Source of the DNA: Clostridia bacterium | Lineage (GTDB): Bacteria; Bacillota_A; Clostridia; Christensenellales; Aristaeellaceae | DNA: 7,227 bases | NCBI GenBank assembly: GCA_017481185.1 | Contig: JAFUPO010000081.1 | Span: 1-7,227, forward strand | Direction: 5' to 3' | Part shown: in pieces, positions 5,863 through 7,227 of the stretch | Layout of the letters: the number at the start of each line of letters is the position of its first letter | How positions within the stretch are numbered: the first letter of the stretch is position 1 | Notes under the pieces: model-generated | The model's input: the letters and a program-made list of their open reading frames with translations, nothing else | The model's database searches: none | Told to the model about the DNA's origin: nothing | Made by a program: the position numbers and the translations under genes

Positions 5863-6552
5863 ATGGCTTTGCATTGGTTATTGATCTGCTTATTAAAGGA
5901 CTGTTTGTTTTTTCTGGGCTATGTTAACGGACAAAGCGCCTTTCCTAAGCCCCTGAGTCGGGCCGAGGAGGCTGCCACCCTCCTGGCCATGGCTCAGGGG
6001 GATGAGCAGGCTCGCCGCAGGCTCATTGAGCACAACCTGCGCTTGGCCGCCCACATTGCCCGCAAGTATACTGTGCCCGGCTTTACCCAGGAGGATCTGG
6101 TTTCCATTGGCACCGTGGGCCTCATCAAGGCGGTGCAAAGCTACAAAAGAGACTGCGGCACCTCCCTTTCCACCTATGCGGCCCGATGCATCGAAAATGA
6201 AATCCTCATGGCTCTCCGAGCTGCTAAAAAGCGCCGGGGCGAGGTTTCCCTCTCTGACCCTATTGGCACCGATGGCGAGGGCAATGATATTTCTCTTATG
6301 GATATTCTGGGCACTGAGCCTGATGAAGTGGAAGAAACCGTGGCCCGCCGGGTAACCCTGCATAAAATCCGCCAGGTGCTCTCCTCCCTGCCCAAGCGGG
6401 AACGCACGGTTCTAGAACTTCGCTATGGCCTCTTGGACGGCCAGGCCCATCCCCAACATGAAATCGCCCAGCTTTTGGGCATCAGCAGATCCTATGTCTC
6501 CCGTGTGGAAAAGCACGCTTTGGAGCTTCTTAAGGAGGCGGTGGAAAAATAG
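5863..6552 (+). CDS. sigK: Pro-sigma-K, late mother-cell sporulation sigma factor
   Basis: The product is 229 residues. The sequence from AFPKPLS onward follows Bacillus subtilis sigma-K closely: LIEHNLRLAAHIARKY at 54-69, TYAARCIENEILMALRA (sigma region 2) at 104-120, VSLSDPIGTDGEGNDISLMDILG at 128-150, and the region 4 helix-turn-helix IAQLLGISRSYVSRVEK at 201-217. The hydrophobic N-terminus (residues 1-19) before YVNGQSAFP matches the pro-sequence that is removed from pro-sigma-K at the membrane. Sigma-E is less likely: it has ALPPPLS and a different pro-region. The gene is intact, not split by a skin-like element. GAGGAGG ends only 2 nt before the ATG at 5863; TTG at 5869, in the same frame, would have an 8-nt spacing and shorten the pro-sequence by 2 residues. 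The gene is divergent from the zinc-ribbon operon. No clear terminator follows. Confidence 0.93.
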   Translation: MALHWLLICLLKDCLFFLGYVNGQSAFPKPLSRAEEAATLLAMAQGDEQARRRLIEHNLRLAAHIARKYTVPGFTQEDLVSIGTVGLIKAVQSYKRDCGTSLSTYAARCIENEILMALRAAKKRRGEVSLSDPIGTDGEGNDISLMDILGTEPDEVEETVARRVTLHKIRQVLSSLPKRERTVLELRYGLLDGQAHPQHEIAQLLGISRSYVSRVEKHALELLKEAVEK

Positions 6553-6596
6553 TCGTTTATCCATCCTAGTGCACGGCGAGGGGGCCACAACTTTCT

Positions 6597-6614
6597 TATA
6601 AATTTTTATAAATA
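6597..6614 (+). promoter_or_regulatory. Upstream ARG-box-like operator (ArgR/AhrC)
   Basis: TATAAATTTTTATAAATA is an AT-rich near-palindrome that shares the T..ATTTTTAT..A frame with the box at 6618-6635. The two 18-bp boxes are separated by 3 bp, giving 21 bp between centres, the arrangement known for paired arginine repressor sites. It is weaker than the second box because the G/C positions are missing. Confidence 0.5.
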
Positions 6615-6617
6615 CCT

Positions 6618-6635
6618 CTTGCATTTTTATGCAAT
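6618..6635 (+). promoter_or_regulatory. ARG-box operator over the argG -35 region
   Basis: The core TTGCATTTTTATGCAA is a palindrome (TTGCAT, TTTT, ATGCAA) and fits the ARG-box form TGCATnnnnATGCA. It includes the -35 hexamer of the argG promoter, so binding of an arginine repressor here would block RNA polymerase. Its place upstream of an arginine biosynthesis gene supports the call. Confidence 0.75.
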
Positions 6636-6647
6636 GGGGTGTATACT
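6619..6647 (+). promoter_or_regulatory. Sigma-A type promoter of argG
   Basis: TTGCAT (6619-6624), a 17-nt spacer and TATACT (6642-6647) form a good promoter. Transcription should start near 6654, at or next to the first base of the hairpin at 6654-6671. Confidence 0.85.
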
Positions 6648-6653
6648 ATCCAA

Positions 6654-6671
6654 CGTTCCCTGAAGGGAACG
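6654..6671 (+). other. 5' hairpin of the argG transcript
   Basis: CGTTCCC, loop TGAA, GGGAACG: a perfect 7-bp stem placed at the predicted transcription start, 8 nt before the GGAGG ribosome binding site (6680-6684). It has no T run, so it is not a terminator. A role in shielding the mRNA 5' end from decay is plausible; a protein-binding operator is an alternative. Confidence 0.6.
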
Positions 6672-6693
6672 CAAGAAACGGAGGAAATTTACA

Positions 6694-7227
6694 ATGGCTA
6701 AGATGCGTGTTTTGTTGGCTTATTCCGGCGGTCTGGATACGAGCATTATCGTTCCGTGGCTGAAGGAAAACTATGACTGCGACGTGGTTTGCGTTGCGGG
6801 CGACGTGGGTCAGGGCGACGAGCTGGAGCCCCTCCACGCCAAAGCCAAGCAGTGCGGCGCTGAAAAGCTTTATATTGAAGATCTGCGCAAGGAATTTGTT
6901 GAAGATTTCATTTGGCCCACCTTGAAGGCTGGCGCTGTTTATGAAGGCCAGTACCTCTTGGGCACCAGCTTCGCCCGGCCCCTCATCGCCAAGCGGCTGG
7001 TGGAGATCGCTCATCAGGAAAACTGCACTGCCATCTGCCACGGCTGCACCGGCAAGGGCAACGACCAGGTTCGTTTCGAACTGACCATCAAGGCTTTCGA
7101 TCCTTCCATGAAGATCATCGCTCCCTGGCGTATTTGGGACATCAAGACCCGTGAAGAAGAGATCGAGTATGCCGAGGCTCGCAACATTCCCGTGCCTGTG
7201 AAGAAGGATAGGCCCTGCTCCATGGAC
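6694..7227 (+). CDS. argG: Argininosuccinate synthase (3' end outside window)
   Basis: The enzyme joins citrulline and aspartate with ATP to give argininosuccinate, the next-to-last step of arginine synthesis, in the cytosol. The first 178 residues are present. The ATP pyrophosphatase loop YSGGLDTS is at 10-17, GDVGQG at 37-42, [10 protein letters not shown] at 87-96, and the family signature [13 protein letters not shown] at 117-129, followed by APWR. The family is about 400 residues long, so a little over half is missing. GGAGG lies 9 nt before the ATG. It has its own promoter with two ARG-box-like operators, so it should be repressed when arginine is plentiful and is probably not co-transcribed with sigK. 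argH would be a likely neighbour beyond the edge. Confidence 0.97.
   Translation, partial: MAKMRVLLAYSGGLDTSIIVPWLKENYDCDVVCVAGDVGQGDELEPLHAKAKQCGAEKLYIEDLRKEFVEDFIWPTLKAGAVYEGQYLLGTSFARPLIAKRLVEIAHQENCTAICHGCTGKGNDQVRFELTIKAFDPSMKIIAPWRIWDIKTREEEIEYAEARNIPVPVKKDRPCSMD

Noticed and set aside
6553..6596. A terminator after sigK
   Set aside because: The GC-rich stretch near 6570-6590 forms no stable inverted repeat followed by T residues.

Overview
The window reads as a chromosomal segment of an endospore-forming anaerobic member of the Clostridia (Bacillota). The evidence is a sigma-K gene with a pro-sequence, a class-typical T-box riboswitch, strong AGGAGG ribosome binding sites, sigma-A type promoters and moderately high GC. 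Genus cannot be fixed from the sequence; a gut Oscillospirales or Christensenellales type lineage is only a guess.

Left part (1-1980, minus strand): a sigma-A promoter drives a leader of about 300 nt that is a textbook T-box riboswitch with stem I, stem III, the T-box sequence and a competing intrinsic terminator. The best specifier reading is CUG (Leu), and the UGGU bulge agrees with an A73 discriminator. It controls one large gene that runs off the left edge. Its product fuses an N-terminal sugar-phosphate isomerase/epimerase-like TIM barrel to a C-terminal AMP-forming acyl-CoA synthetase. This is not a usual T-box target.

Middle part (2033-5820, minus strand): one promoter reads into four genes built as two copies of a two-gene cassette. 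In each copy a double zinc-ribbon protein with a C-terminal membrane anchor is followed, with the same 7-nt ATGGTAA overlap, by a secreted/membrane TPM-domain protein. The promoter-proximal copy (A) is GC-richer and has a Gly/Ser-rich tail on its TPM protein. The distal copy (B) is visibly AT-richer, its TPM protein lacks the tail and several acidic residues, and its zinc-ribbon gene starts with GTG. A long hairpin lies between the copies. The function of this membrane pair is unknown and it is the best candidate here for an undescribed system.

Right part (5863-7227, plus strand): an intact sigK gene is divergent from the cassette operon. After it comes argG (argininosuccinate synthase, cut by the window end) with its own promoter, two tandem ARG-box-like operators 21 bp apart, and a hairpin at the transcript 5' end. 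No tRNA, rRNA, CRISPR array, insertion sequence or phage gene was seen.
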